Part shown: piece by piece, positions 63,925-64,000 of the stretch | Layout of the letters: each line of letters opens with the position of its first letter | Numbering within the stretch: position 1 is the first letter of the stretch | NCBI GenBank assembly: GCA_050737995.1 | Contig: JBOHYR010000127.1 | Location: 36,101 to 100,100, forward strand | Length of the DNA: 64,000 nucleotides | DNA from: 66-474 sp050737995 | GTDB taxonomy: Bacteria > Pseudomonadota > Gammaproteobacteria > Xanthomonadales > Rhodanobacteraceae | Direction: 5' to 3' | The notes under the pieces: generated by a model | Database searches by the model: none | What the model saw: only the letters and a program-made list of their open reading frames with translations | What the model was told of the DNA's origin: nothing | Translations under genes and position numbers: made by a program

Positions 63925-64000
63925 AACGAAAATCCTCGTTGAACACTGACATCGCTGATCTGGCCCCAAAACTTCTCGGCAAGATCACTTCGTGTTGCGA
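63921..64000 (-). CDS. 3' end of the gene upstream of DUF5131 (possibly tcmP), cut by window edge
   Basis: The last 26 codons are open and read ATRSDLAEKFWGQISDVSVQ, then RGFSF and a TGA that overlaps the TTG start of the DUF5131 gene. Such a stop/start overlap indicates a coupled gene pair. By the usual arrangement the missing gene may be the three-Cys-motif partner TcmP, but too little is visible to recognise it. Confidence 0.55.
   Translation of the reverse strand, partial: ATRSDLAEKFWGQISDVSVQRGFSF

Overview
The window is one contig of a high-GC gammaproteobacterium. Gene content points to the Xanthomonadales/Lysobacterales, perhaps Rhodanobacteraceae. The markers are a lysC-lysA fusion coupled to the MurL/MurD2 route to D-Glu muropeptides, a DUF1631 gene coupled to nadC, and a tRNA-fMet/rimP/nusA/infB/rbfA/truB cluster. 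Many short intergenic repeats that begin CGTCATTCCGG fit this group too. The family-level placement is an inference. No rRNA, CRISPR array, integrase, prophage or complete insertion sequence was seen.

Layout. 1-4.3 kb: start of an M20 peptidase (cut by the window edge), a ComEA-like helix-hairpin-helix protein, a SET-domain protein, a HutD-like protein and a TctD/TctE-type two-component system. 4.4-10.8 kb (minus): SUF iron-sulfur operon in the order Rrf2 regulator, sufB, sufC, sufD, sufS, GNAT acetyltransferase, Rieske ferredoxin, with a likely Rrf2 operator upstream. 10.9-12.6 kb (minus): rpsF-rpsR-rplI with a terminator, then an A-type Fe-S carrier divergent from asnS. 14.3-20.4 kb (plus): lipoprotein, unusual SDR, aldehyde dehydrogenase, carbonic anhydrase, secreted NEAH-motif protein and a RidA protein. 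The aldehyde dehydrogenase and RidA protein resemble the 2-aminomuconate steps of kynurenine degradation. 20.5-32.4 kb: MFS transporter, small membrane protein, hutG, an NdvB-like GH17-GT2 glucan synthase, tamA-tamB and a CPBP protease. 32.7-36.7 kb: gamma-glutamyltransferase, purE-purK and a Trm112-like protein. 36.8-40.1 kb: DUF1631 gene coupled to nadC. 40.1-40.5 kb: an AT-rich, probably foreign gene. 40.9-51 kb (minus): hrpA, murD2, murL and lysC-lysA, with a small possibly frameshifted gene between hrpA and murD2. 51.2-53.9 kb: Tat-exported molybdenum hydroxylase. 54-60.7 kb (minus): the translation/transcription cluster headed by tRNA-fMet. 60.8-64 kb: FAD-linked 2-hydroxyacid dehydrogenase, a toxin-antitoxin pair, a broken copy of part of the dehydrogenase gene, and a DUF5131 gene coupled to a gene that leaves the window.

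The most notable pattern is a set of dispersed repeats lying between genes (four copies with CGTCATTCC-type ends, two of the CCCTCTCC/CTTCGGG type). Repeat-like segments also appear in frame inside conserved genes (hrpA, lysC, murD2, murL, purK), where they seem to add extra residues. This resembles the in-gene palindromic elements of Rickettsia. The most system-like accessory loci are the MurL/MurD2 operon, already established biochemically in Xanthomonas, and the right-edge DUF5131 module, whose function is unknown.
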